From Actinoplanes lutulentus (GTDB lineage Bacteria > Actinomycetota > Actinomycetes > Mycobacteriales > Micromonosporaceae), in contig NZ_QLMJ01000016.1 in the NCBI RefSeq assembly GCF_003259845.1, forward strand, positions 62,001 to 126,000: DNA of 64,000 nt. The letters run 5' to 3'. Below, piece by piece: positions 17,167 through 24,571 of this stretch. The position numbers and the translations under genes were made by a program. The first letter of the stretch is position 1. Each line of letters begins with the position of its first letter. The notes beneath the pieces are model-generated. The model did no database searches. It had not been told where the DNA came from and was given only the letters and a program-made list of their open reading frames with translations.

Positions 17167-18339
17167 TCACCGCCGGGACCATTCCTCAGCCAGCAGCTGG
17201 TAGGAACGCACCCGGTCGGTGTGATCGTGGGTGATGGTGGTGATCGCCAGCTCATGCGCGCCGGTGGCGTCGCGCAGCTGCTCGAGCCTGTCCGCGACGG
17301 TCCGGGGAGAGCCGGTGAGCTGGGTTTCGGTGCGGTCCCGGACGAGTTCGCGATCCTGTTCGCTCCACTCGTGCCGGGCTGCCTGCTCGGGTGTGGGGAA
17401 CGGGATCGCGCCGGATCCCTTCCGGATGCTGCGTACCCACAGGCCGTACCCGGCGGCCAGCTCGGCCGCGTGCGCATCGGTGTCGCCGACGACCACATCG
17501 GCGGAGACCGAGATGTGCGGCTCCGCGAGCTCCGCCGACGGACGGAAGGCTTTTCGGTACGCGCTGACGGCGTCGATGACGGTGCTCGGACTGTGGTGAT
17601 AGCTGGCGACGAATCGCAGACCTTTCTCCCCGGCCACGCTCGCGCTGGCGCCACCGGAGGCGCCGAGGATCCACACCTGGATCGCGGCGCCCTCGCCGGG
17701 GTAGGCGTGCGCTCCGACACCGGCGGGTGAGGTGTAGGTGCCGGCGAGGAAGGCGAGGATGTCGCTGATCTGCGATGTGTAGTCCGGTGTGTAGGCGCCC
17801 GGTTGCTGCAGCAACGCCAGCTGGGTGGCGATCTTGGTGGCCGAGGTGGTCAGCAGCCGGGTGAAGTCGTACTGCTTGGGCAGCAGCAGGCCGTTGTCGG
17901 CGGTCTCCTCGACGGTGTGCGCGCCGTTCCCTCGTTTGGCGAGGTACGCCGCGACAGCCTCGGCGTTTCCTCCCTCGGCGTCACCTGCTGTTTTCTGTCT
18001 GCCGATCGAACGGCCGAGGCCGAGGTCGAGGCGGCCGGGGTAGGCGGCGTCGAGGAGCCCGAACTCCTCGACGATGGCGAGGGGCTGGCGGTGGCCGAGC
18101 TGCACCCCGGCGGAGCCGACCCGGATGGTGCTGGTGGCTCCGGCCACCAGCGCGATCGAGACGGCCGGCGAGGCGCCGAGGACACCGGGGTTGAGGTGGT
18201 GCTCGGCGAACCAGTACCGCTGGTATCCGAGACGTTCGGTGTGCTGGGCGAGATCGATCGCGTTGCGCACGGCCTCGGCCGGGCCGTCGCCGCTGCTGAG
18301 GGGTATGAGGTCGAGAACCGCCAGGGGCGTCGTGGTCAT
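17167..18339 (-). CDS. LLM flavin-dependent oxidoreductase, MsnO8-like
   Basis: The 390-residue protein begins PLAVLDLIPLSSGDGPAEAV and has the blocks YWFAEHHLNPGV, GSAGVQLGHRQPLAIVEEF and GRLDLGLGRSIGRQ that mark the MsnO8 group of luciferase-like enzymes. The C terminus (TGSPRTVADRLEQLRDATG) is also typical. GGAGG lies 6 bases before the ATG. It is the first gene of the long minus-strand operon and stands behind an AT-rich promoter region. The substrate is unknown, but this group is often placed with sulfonate uptake genes. Confidence 0.87.
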   Translation of the reverse strand: MTTTPLAVLDLIPLSSGDGPAEAVRNAIDLAQHTERLGYQRYWFAEHHLNPGVLGASPAVSIALVAGATSTIRVGSAGVQLGHRQPLAIVEEFGLLDAAYPGRLDLGLGRSIGRQKTAGDAEGGNAEAVAAYLAKRGNGAHTVEETADNGLLLPKQYDFTRLLTTSATKIATQLALLQQPGAYTPDYTSQISDILAFLAGTYTSPAGVGAHAYPGEGAAIQVWILGASGGASASVAGEKGLRFVASYHHSPSTVIDAVSAYRKAFRPSAELAEPHISVSADVVVGDTDAHAAELAAGYGLWVRSIRKGSGAIPFPTPEQAARHEWSEQDRELVRDRTETQLTGSPRTVADRLEQLRDATGAHELAITTITHDHTDRVRSYQLLAEEWSRR

Positions 18340-18383
18340 TGATGTCCTCCGTTCCCTGTTTCGGACTCTAGAGACCCGTGAGC

Positions 18384-18411
18384 GATTAGTCTATTAAAGC
18401 TATAGGATTAG
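18384..18411 (-). promoter_or_regulatory. AT-rich promoter/operator in front of the organosulfur operon
   Basis: In a 70-percent-GC setting this 28-base stretch is strikingly AT-rich. It holds CTAT-N7-ATAG dyad arms (18391-18394 and 18402-18405) flanked by two GATTAG direct repeats (18384-18389 and 18406-18411). It lies 45-72 bases upstream of the first operon gene on the minus strand. The layout would suit a dimeric repressor; sulfur and cysteine regulators of the Rrf2 family bind AT-rich dyads. That regulator identity is inference only. Confidence 0.5.
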
Positions 18412-18428
18412 AATGTTATGCGTGACGT

Positions 18429-19121
18429 TCACACGTCCCGCCTTCGATGCACCGCGAGGGCCACGGCCAGGAACACCAGCGGCCAGAGCAGGAACGCGAG
18501 CCATGCCGTCGTCGCGCTCGTGTAAAGGTCGCCGACGGCTTCCGGAGCGCCGTACGCCATGGTCAGGCGCTGCCAGCCCGGGAGGATCATCGCGTGGTGG
18601 ACCGCCCTGACGGCCGGGTCGTCGCCGGTCAGCAGCTGCGGTGCGGCCACCAGCAGCAGGACACCGGTCACATAGACCGCGCCGGCGTGCCGCAAGATCA
18701 CCGCGATGCCCAGCCCGACCAGGGCGCACACCGGCCCGACCAGAATCGCGGCCACCGTTTCCGGCATGCCGGGCATCCTCGACTGCCCCGCGACAGCGAC
18801 CGAGCCCGCTGTGGCGCCCACGCCCACCACCGTCCACATCAGGGTGATCACGGCGGCTTTCGCCAGCAGCACTGCCGACCGCGCCGGCACGGCCACGGCC
18901 GTCGCCCGGATCAGGCCGCTGCTGTACTCGCCTGCCATGGCGGACGCGCCGGACGCGGTGGCCGCCACGATCAGCACCAGGCAACCCGCCAGAGGAAAGA
19001 AGGTGTCCTCGCTGTCGATCGCGGCCGACGCGAGGACGACCACGACGGTCAGCCCGAGCGTCCACCAGGTAGAGCGCAGCGAGCGGGCCTTCAACCACTC
19101 CGAAGCGATGAGGGCGGTCAT
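18429..19121 (-). CDS. ABC-2 type transporter permease
   Basis: The 230-residue protein has about six membrane helices and the amino-terminal ASEWLKARSLRSTWW typical of ABC-2 permeases that export lipids, drugs or peptides. GEYSSGLIRATAVAVPARSAVLLAK is the conserved coupling segment after helix 2. It starts inside the stop of the ATPase gene (ATGA) and forms a two-gene exporter with it. The divergent histidine kinase/response regulator pair next door is a likely controller, as is common for such exporters. Confidence 0.87.
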   Translation of the reverse strand: MTALIASEWLKARSLRSTWWTLGLTVVVVLASAAIDSEDTFFPLAGCLVLIVAATASGASAMAGEYSSGLIRATAVAVPARSAVLLAKAAVITLMWTVVGVGATAGSVAVAGQSRMPGMPETVAAILVGPVCALVGLGIAVILRHAGAVYVTGVLLLVAAPQLLTGDDPAVRAVHHAMILPGWQRLTMAYGAPEAVGDLYTSATTAWLAFLLWPLVFLAVALAVHRRRDV

Positions 19122-19843
19122 CGGGCACCACCGGCCCGGTAATCGACGCTGCCCGCGGTCAGTGCGAAGAAGGCCTCCTCCAGGGAACCCGATGGGCCGG
19201 CCAGGTCCTGGATCGGCCCGGCGGCCAGCAGCCGGCCCTGCCCGATGACGACGATCTCGTCGGCCGTCTCCGCCATCTCACCGATCAGATGGCTGGAGAG
19301 GAAGACGGTGCGGCCTTCGGCGGCGAGCCGCCGGAACAGGCTCCGCGCCCAGCGGACACCCTCCGGGTCCATCCCGTTGACCGGCTCGTCGAAAATCAGG
19401 ACCGGCGGGTCGCCGAGCAGCGCGGTCGCCACGCCGAGGCGCTGGCGCATGCCGAGCGAGAACGCGCCGACCCGGCGGCCGGCGACGCTGGTCAGGCCGG
19501 TCTCGCCGAGCACCTCGTCGACCCGGCCGCGGGGAAGTCCGTTGCTGCGGGCGAGGGCCGCCAGGTGAACGGCCGCCGTCCGGCCAGGGTGGGCCTGCTG
19601 CGCGTCGAGCAGCGCGCCCGCATGCCGCAAGCCGCGCCGATGGGACCGGAAGGACACCCCGCTGATGGTGGCTCTGCCGCTGGTCGGCGCGTCAAGGCCC
19701 AGCAGCACCCGCAGCGTCGTGGTCTTGCCCGCGCCGTTCGGCCCGAGGAAACCGGTGACCCGGCCCGGCCGGGCGATGAAGGACAGTCCCGCCACCGCGG
19801 TGGTGGCCCGGTAGCGCTTGACCAGCTCGTCGACTTGAATCAT
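19118..19843 (-). CDS. ABC transporter ATP-binding protein (exporter)
   Basis: The 241-residue ATPase has Walker A GPNGAGKTTT, signature SLGMRQR (a variant of LSGGQ), Walker B PPVLIFDEPVNGMDPEG and a switch His in SSHLIGEMAE. It is of the drug/bacitracin-exporter type. With the permease at 18429-19121 it makes a minimal ABC-2 exporter. Its promoter must lie in the 124-base gap shared with the divergent histidine kinase; that gap has an ACTA/TAGT pair 10 bases apart near 19907-19917 and no stronger element that I can defend. Confidence 0.88.
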   Translation of the reverse strand: MIQVDELVKRYRATTAVAGLSFIARPGRVTGFLGPNGAGKTTTLRVLLGLDAPTSGRATISGVSFRSHRRGLRHAGALLDAQQAHPGRTAAVHLAALARSNGLPRGRVDEVLGETGLTSVAGRRVGAFSLGMRQRLGVATALLGDPPVLIFDEPVNGMDPEGVRWARSLFRRLAAEGRTVFLSSHLIGEMAETADEIVVIGQGRLLAAGPIQDLAGPSGSLEEAFFALTAGSVDYRAGGAR

Positions 19844-19967
19844 GCCGATTACGGTCTCGCGGGCCGCATCGCCGCGTCATCGGCCCACGGCAGGCATCCA
19901 CTATCGACCTGGGTAGTCAGACCGTGGTCGGATTCGCATCTCCGCCGGCGTCGATACGATCGGCGGC

Positions 19968-21170
19968 ATGCCTGCCACGTCGCGATTCCGCCCCCTGCCG
20001 CTCGCCGGCTGGGCGGCGTTGATTTGGGGCATCGCCGCGTTCGTCACCTTGCGCGGCTATTCCGGATTGCCGGGCATGCCCGGCGGGCTCGCCGACCGGC
20101 CGGCCTGGCGCTGGGCCCTGGTCGCGCTCTCGATCGCCGCAGCGGCGGTGGCGTGCTGGCAGATCCGTTCCCGTCCGCTCCCGGCACTGTTCCTTCTGGT
20201 GGTCCCGGCGGTCGTGCTGATCCTCGCTGTCGGCGAGCAGGGTCTCGCGAACGCTCCCGAGACCCTGCTCGCTCACTTCCTGCTCGCCGCCGACATCGTC
20301 TTCGGCTACCTCGTCGTGTCCCGCCCGCCGTGGACATGGGCGGTCGCCCTGGTCCCGATGCTGACAGCCCCGCCGTTGATGGCTCTGACCGCCGGGCTGC
20401 CGATGCGCTGGACCCTCTGGGTGGCATACATGCTGTCGCCACTCGTCGTGGCAGGTCTGCTCAGCTTCTCGATCCGCCAGGCGCGCGGCTACGCCCGCAG
20501 ACTCAGCGAGCAGGCCGCCGCGCAGGCCGTCGTGGCGGAACGGCTCCGCATCTCTCGCGAGCTGCACGACCATGTCGCGCACAGCGTCGGCGTCATCGCC
20601 CTCCAGGCCGGTGCCGCGGCCCGGGTCATCGGTACCCGGCCCGACCGGGCACGCGACGCGCTGGAGGCTATCGAGACGATCAGCCGCGACACCCTTGCGG
20701 GCCTGCGCCGGATGCTCGGCGGCCTGCGCCTCCCCCATGACGAGGACGCCGCGCCACTGAGACCGGCTCCGACGCTGGCCGACGTCACCCACCTGGTGAG
20801 CACCGCAGCCTCCGGCTCCGGCGTACGGGTCGAGGTGCACTGGGCCGGTCACCGCCGGCCGTTGCCCGCCGACGTGGAGCTCTCCGCCTATCGGATCATC
20901 CAGGAGTCGCTCACCAACGTGCTGCGGCACGCGGATGCCGGGACCTGTGACATCTCGGTGTCGTACCTTCCGGCCGATCTGAAGATCGAGGTGGTCGACG
21001 ACGGCCAGGGCGGGGAGGGCGGGGAGGGCACGGACGGTGGATACGGCCTGCTCGGCCTGCACGAACGCGTCGCGTTGCTGCGCGGCACGATAAGCGCCGG
21101 GTTCCGCGCCGAGGGCGGTTTCCGGGTGGCTGCCCGGCTGCCCGTCGACCCGGGTGGAGAGACGACATGA
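19968..21170 (+). CDS. NarL-type sensor histidine kinase
   Basis: The 400-residue protein has about six N-terminal membrane helices (to about residue 165), then a HisKA_3 dimerisation domain with the phosphoacceptor His200 in RISRELHDHVAHSVG. The HATPase domain shows the N-box SAYRIIQESLTNVLRHA and the G-box DDGQGGEGGEG plus GYGLLGLHERV. With almost no extracellular sensor it probably senses the membrane or a partner transporter. The stop overlaps the response regulator start (ATGA). It lies divergent from the ABC-2 exporter, a familiar arrangement for antibiotic or cell-envelope stress response. Confidence 0.9.
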   Translation: MPATSRFRPLPLAGWAALIWGIAAFVTLRGYSGLPGMPGGLADRPAWRWALVALSIAAAAVACWQIRSRPLPALFLLVVPAVVLILAVGEQGLANAPETLLAHFLLAADIVFGYLVVSRPPWTWAVALVPMLTAPPLMALTAGLPMRWTLWVAYMLSPLVVAGLLSFSIRQARGYARRLSEQAAAQAVVAERLRISRELHDHVAHSVGVIALQAGAAARVIGTRPDRARDALEAIETISRDTLAGLRRMLGGLRLPHDEDAAPLRPAPTLADVTHLVSTAASGSGVRVEVHWAGHRRPLPADVELSAYRIIQESLTNVLRHADAGTCDISVSYLPADLKIEVVDDGQGGEGGEGTDGGYGLLGLHERVALLRGTISAGFRAEGGFRVAARLPVDPGGETT

Positions 21171-21817
21171 CCATGCGGGTACTTCTCGCCGACGATCACG
21201 CCATGGTGCGCGACGCACTACAGATGGTGATCACCGACGCCGACGGCATCGAGGTCGTCGGAGAGGCTGCGACGGGGGTGGAGGCTGTCCGGCTCGCCGC
21301 CGAGCTCAAGCCGGACGTCATCCTGATGGACATCCGGATGCCGTGCATGGACGGCATCGAGGCGACCCGGCTGATCACCGCCACGGCCGAGCCGCCCAGG
21401 ATCGTGGTGCTGACGACGTTCCCCGAGGACGCGTACGTTTATGGCGCTCTGCAGGCCGGGGCCTCGGGCTTCCTCGTCAAGGACATGTCTCTCGACGAGA
21501 TCGTCGCCGCGATCCGGGTGGTCGCTGCCGGCGATGCGCTGATCGCCCCGAGCGTCACCCGCCGCCTCATCCAGATGATCACCAGCCGTCCCGGGCCGGT
21601 CACCGAGCTACCCGACCTGTCCGGAGTCACCGACCGCGAGCGCGAGGTCCTCGTCCTGGTCGGCATGGGCGCCACCAATGCCGAGATCGCCGAGCGGCTG
21701 CACATCACCACGCCGACGGTGAAGAGCTACGTCGGGCGGCTGATGTCCAAACTCACCGCCCGCGACCGAATCCAGCTGGTCATCCTCGCCTACCGCGCCG
21801 GCCTCGTCGCCCCTTGA
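21167..21817 (+). CDS. NarL/LuxR-type response regulator
   Basis: The 216-residue protein has a receiver domain with the acidic pair at residues 9-10, phosphoacceptor Asp55 (ILMDIRMPCMDG) and the conserved Lys in FLVKDMSLDE. A LuxR-type helix-turn-helix (VTDREREVLVLVGMGATNAE) occupies about residues 150-210. It is translationally coupled to the kinase gene. The exporter across the divergent promoter is its probable target. Confidence 0.92.
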   Translation: MTMRVLLADDHAMVRDALQMVITDADGIEVVGEAATGVEAVRLAAELKPDVILMDIRMPCMDGIEATRLITATAEPPRIVVLTTFPEDAYVYGALQAGASGFLVKDMSLDEIVAAIRVVAAGDALIAPSVTRRLIQMITSRPGPVTELPDLSGVTDREREVLVLVGMGATNAEIAERLHITTPTVKSYVGRLMSKLTARDRIQLVILAYRAGLVAP

Positions 21818-22316
21818 ACCAATGACCACCAGCGACCAACGACCGCCAGCCACGGGCCGCCAGCCACGGGCCACGGGCCGCCAGCCACGGGCCACCGGCC
21901 GCCAGCCACGGGCCACCGGCCACCGGCCACCGGCCACCGGCCACCGGCCACCATCGACCACCGCCATCCCCGCCGACCGCCGCCACCCCAGCCACGGGCG
22001 CCCTGAGCCTGGCCCGAAACCAACGACCACCAGCCACCCCGCCAACCTCCTCGGCCCGGCCTCAGGCGCGCCCTGATCCGGGAACGCCGGATGCTCGCCA
22101 CACCCGCACGCGTCGCCGCACCCGCACGCGTCTGCTCAGCTGGCCGCCTCGGCTCAGCTCGCCACCCCCCGACTCAGCTCGCCACCCCCGGCTCGGCACC
22201 CCGCCCCCGCTCAGCTCACCACCCCGGCTCGACTGGCCGCGCCACAAGACCCAGCCGAAAATACTCAACCCACCGCCCCTCCTGCCGATCTACTCGGATC
22301 GGCAGGAGGGGGTCGG
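21818..22316. other. 499-base non-coding, repeat-rich intergenic region
   Basis: This C-rich gap follows the response regulator. Its first part is a tandem repeat block (21843-21952). The second part, 22090-22260, has looser repeats, including CACCCGCACGCGTC twice near 22100 and 22119 and several copies of CTCAGCTCGCCACCCC. Frames open on the minus strand are repetitive Gly/Trp/Arg strings without support, so I call no gene. The promoter of the secreted-protein gene at 22317 must lie at its right end. Confidence 0.7.
21843..21952. repeat. Tandem 21-bp / 7-bp minisatellite
   Basis: The block is built of the 21-bp unit CCGCCAGCCACGGGCCAC(G/C)GG (three full copies at 21857, 21878 and 21899, after a shortened first copy at 21843) and then four exact copies of the 7-mer CCACCGG (21920-21947). 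The 7-mer is also the end of the 21-bp unit, so the array looks like slippage growth. It starts about 25 bases after the response regulator stop. Confidence 0.9.
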
Positions 22317-23354
22317 ATGGCACGTCGGTGGATCGCGATCGGGGCGGTGGCTGTCGTCTTCACGGTGGCCGGAGTAACCCGCTTCGCCGGGCCGGAACCT
22401 ACCGGTTCGACAAGCGCAGCGCCGACGCTCACCAAACCGACAAGCACCAAACCGACAGGCACCGAACCAACCAGCACCGAACCAACCAGCACCGGACCCT
22501 CGACCTCCCAGTCCGGCGCGCCCCTCTCGATTGCCGCCTGTCAAATCGCCACCGCAACGCGCCCCTACCCCAGATCTGACGCGGTGACCTGCGACTACAC
22601 CTGGACCAGCACCGCCGGACGATCAAACGAGGACCCCGCCGACCCCGCCGACCCCGAATACGCCGGCGCCGCTCTGCCGACCGGCCTGTCCACTGACGGC
22701 CGGGGCTGCGTGACCGGGCCGAACAGGCCGGTCCTGGACACGGTGTTCCCGGTGTTGTCCTCGTCGTTCACGCCAGTGCCCGGCCTTACCGAGATCGCCT
22801 CGACCGTTCAGCTGCGCGGCATCAGCGACCGCGCCCACGCTCAGGACCTCGACCAGCCCGGTTACCGCTTCGGTGAGCGTGTCCTGACCGCCGAACTGGA
22901 TCTCGCCATGCTCGGGACCCGGTTGCGGCAGGGTGAGTCGTACCGCTGGCGGGTGCGCGGCACCCCGCCGTCCGTTCCGGCGGGCGGCTGGTCGCCGTGG
23001 TGCGAGTTCACCATCGCCGGCAAGACCCTGGACGACCTCGGTCTGGACGACAGCCGCGGATACGACGTCGTGCTGCCCACCGCGACCTGGCGCAGGATCA
23101 GCGACGTGATGGGGCCGGTCGAGACATACGTCGGCGGCGGCACCTCGGCCCACGAGCCGATCGCGATCGCTGCCAGGAGTACGTCATCCCGGGCGCAGGT
23201 GACGATGAGCGGTTCGGACTGGGAGGGAATCGTCAACGCCTTGGCGTACCACGCCTCGGAGCAGGGTGAAGTGTCGTATTGGGAGCTCGCCGATCTCGTC
23301 TCCGCGGCCCTGGACGGCCCGCCGCACCCGACGATGGGCTTCCCGCGTCCGTAG
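22317..23354 (+). CDS. Secreted or membrane-anchored protein of unknown function with Thr/Pro linker
   Basis: The 345-residue protein has an N-terminal hydrophobic segment (residues 5-22), then a Thr/Pro/Ser/Glu linker of repeated units like TSTEPTS (about residues 26-62), as in actinomycete cell-wall or surface proteins. The rest is an extracellular-looking region with a beta-rich WRVRGTPPSVPAGGWSPWCEF stretch of the kind found in Fn3-like domains, and four cysteines. AGGAGGG sits just before the ATG at 22317. I do not recognise a family. It is not obviously linked to either neighbour. Confidence 0.75.
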   Translation: MARRWIAIGAVAVVFTVAGVTRFAGPEPTGSTSAAPTLTKPTSTKPTGTEPTSTEPTSTGPSTSQSGAPLSIAACQIATATRPYPRSDAVTCDYTWTSTAGRSNEDPADPADPEYAGAALPTGLSTDGRGCVTGPNRPVLDTVFPVLSSSFTPVPGLTEIASTVQLRGISDRAHAQDLDQPGYRFGERVLTAELDLAMLGTRLRQGESYRWRVRGTPPSVPAGGWSPWCEFTIAGKTLDDLGLDDSRGYDVVLPTATWRRISDVMGPVETYVGGGTSAHEPIAIAARSTSSRAQVTMSGSDWEGIVNALAYHASEQGEVSYWELADLVSAALDGPPHPTMGFPRP

Positions 23355-23385
23355 GCCGGCATCGATCGGCGTTATCGTTGCCGGC

Positions 23386-24360
23386 ATGGACGGGAAGCGC
23401 GCCACCCTCGCTGATGTCGCCCGCGTGGCCGGGGTCTCGCGGGCGACCGCATCCCGGGCGATCAACGGCATGTACGGCACGTCGGAGACCATGCGTGACC
23501 ACGTGCGCGCGGTCGCCGCGCGGCTCGGTTTCGAGCCGCACACGGTGGCCCGCGCGCTGGCCACCGGCAAAGCGAGCGCGGCGCGGCGTGAACGCATCGA
23601 GGTGCTGATCGTCGATCCGGATCCGGCAGCGATGAGCGCCAAGCCGTTCTACGGCCGGGTGCTGACCGGCGCCATGCGCGCGCTCGGCGATCAGGACATC
23701 TCCCTGGAGGTACGCCGTGTCGCCGAGGCCCCGGCAGCCCCTGGCACCCGAGACGACGACCCACCGTTCGGACGCCTGCTCATCAACGTTTCGGGGCCGG
23801 CCGGTGCGGCGTACGCACGACGTTCCCGCACGGTCGCCCTGGGCCGGTCGGCGCCGGGCGTCACATTCGTCGCCCCGGACAACGACAGCGGCGGCTACCA
23901 GGCCGCCATGCATCTGGTCAGCACCGGCCGCCAGCGGATCGGCGCGGTCTTCGGCCCGCCCACGCCGTGCGCGCTGGAACGCAGGGCCGGATTCCTGCGG
24001 GTGATGGCCGGCGCGGCCCAGACCGTGGTCGCCGCCGACGGCGACTTCACCCGGGCCCGTGCGTACGCGGCGACCGTCGAACTGCTGGCCCGCGAGCCCC
24101 GGCTCGACGCGGTCTTCGCGGCCTGCGACGTCACCGCGATGGGTGTGCTCCAGGCGCTGCGCGAGGCCGGCCGCCGGGTGCCGCACGACGTCGCGGTCGT
24201 CGGCTTCGACGGCAGCACCCTGGCCGAGGCCGCCGATCTGTCCTCGGTGTACATGCCGGTCGAGGACGAGGCCGCCTCGGCGATCCACCACCTGCTCGAC
24301 CCGGCCCTGCCGGCACCGGGCCGGCTGCCGACCACCCTGACGGTCCGCGGCTCCAGCTGA
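23386..24360 (+). CDS. LacI-family transcriptional regulator
   Basis: The 324-residue protein begins with a LacI helix-turn-helix (TLADVARVAGVSRATASRAI) and the hinge helix (ARALATGKAS), then a periplasmic-binding-protein type effector domain ending VAVVGFDGSTLAEAADLSSV. Such proteins repress sugar or nucleoside uptake genes and respond to a sugar. No sugar transporter lies next to it. The ATG at 23386 is chosen because the HTH starts there; the open frame upstream overlaps the previous gene. It is followed by a hairpin terminator. Confidence 0.9.
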   Translation: MDGKRATLADVARVAGVSRATASRAINGMYGTSETMRDHVRAVAARLGFEPHTVARALATGKASAARRERIEVLIVDPDPAAMSAKPFYGRVLTGAMRALGDQDISLEVRRVAEAPAAPGTRDDDPPFGRLLINVSGPAGAAYARRSRTVALGRSAPGVTFVAPDNDSGGYQAAMHLVSTGRQRIGAVFGPPTPCALERRAGFLRVMAGAAQTVVAADGDFTRARAYAATVELLAREPRLDAVFAACDVTAMGVLQALREAGRRVPHDVAVVGFDGSTLAEAADLSSVYMPVEDEAASAIHHLLDPALPAPGRLPTTLTVRGSS

Positions 24361-24367
24361 AGCTTGA

Positions 24368-24392
24368 CTCGGGGCAGCAAACGCTCCCCGAG
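24368..24392 (+). terminator. Hairpin after the LacI gene
   Basis: CTCGGGG (24368-24374) pairs with CCCCGAG (24386-24392) across an 11-base loop, 7 bases after the LacI stop. There is no T tract, which is common for actinomycete terminators. It separates the LacI gene from the NACHT unit. Confidence 0.6.
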
Positions 24393-24535
24393 CCAATGAT
24401 CCATAAATCCGCCAGCACACAAGATCAGGCAATGCGCAATGCCACTTTAAATGCGAGTCACACTCGCGAAGTCCGCCTTTTAGATCTTGTTTGCATATCG
24501 CTGAGTAAGATCACGTTTACAGTTCCACCAGTAAG

Positions 24536-24571
24536 TTGCTCCAACATGATCAAATAAACATAATACGGCCC
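24536..24571 (+). promoter_or_regulatory. Candidate promoter giving a leaderless NACHT transcript
   Basis: TTGCTC at 24536-24541 and CATAAT at 24559-24564 are spaced by exactly 17 bases and match the -35/-10 pattern of a housekeeping promoter. The predicted start of transcription, about 7 bases after the -10 box, falls on the ATG at 24572. No ribosome site precedes that ATG, which fits a leaderless mRNA, frequent in actinomycetes. The surrounding 24400-24570 segment is much richer in A and T than its neighbours. Confidence 0.55.

Noticed and set aside
19917..21218. Minus-strand frame opposite the histidine kinase
   Set aside because: It overlaps a gene with all kinase boxes and has no domain of its own.
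21780..22101. Gly/Trp/Arg-rich frames on the minus strand over the minisatellite
   Set aside because: They are repeat translations with no ribosome site and several frames are open at once.
24361..24571. tRNA gene or attachment site in front of the NACHT unit
   Set aside because: I searched the AT-rich gap by eye for a cloverleaf and a duplicated att core and found neither, so no integrated island boundary can be claimed.
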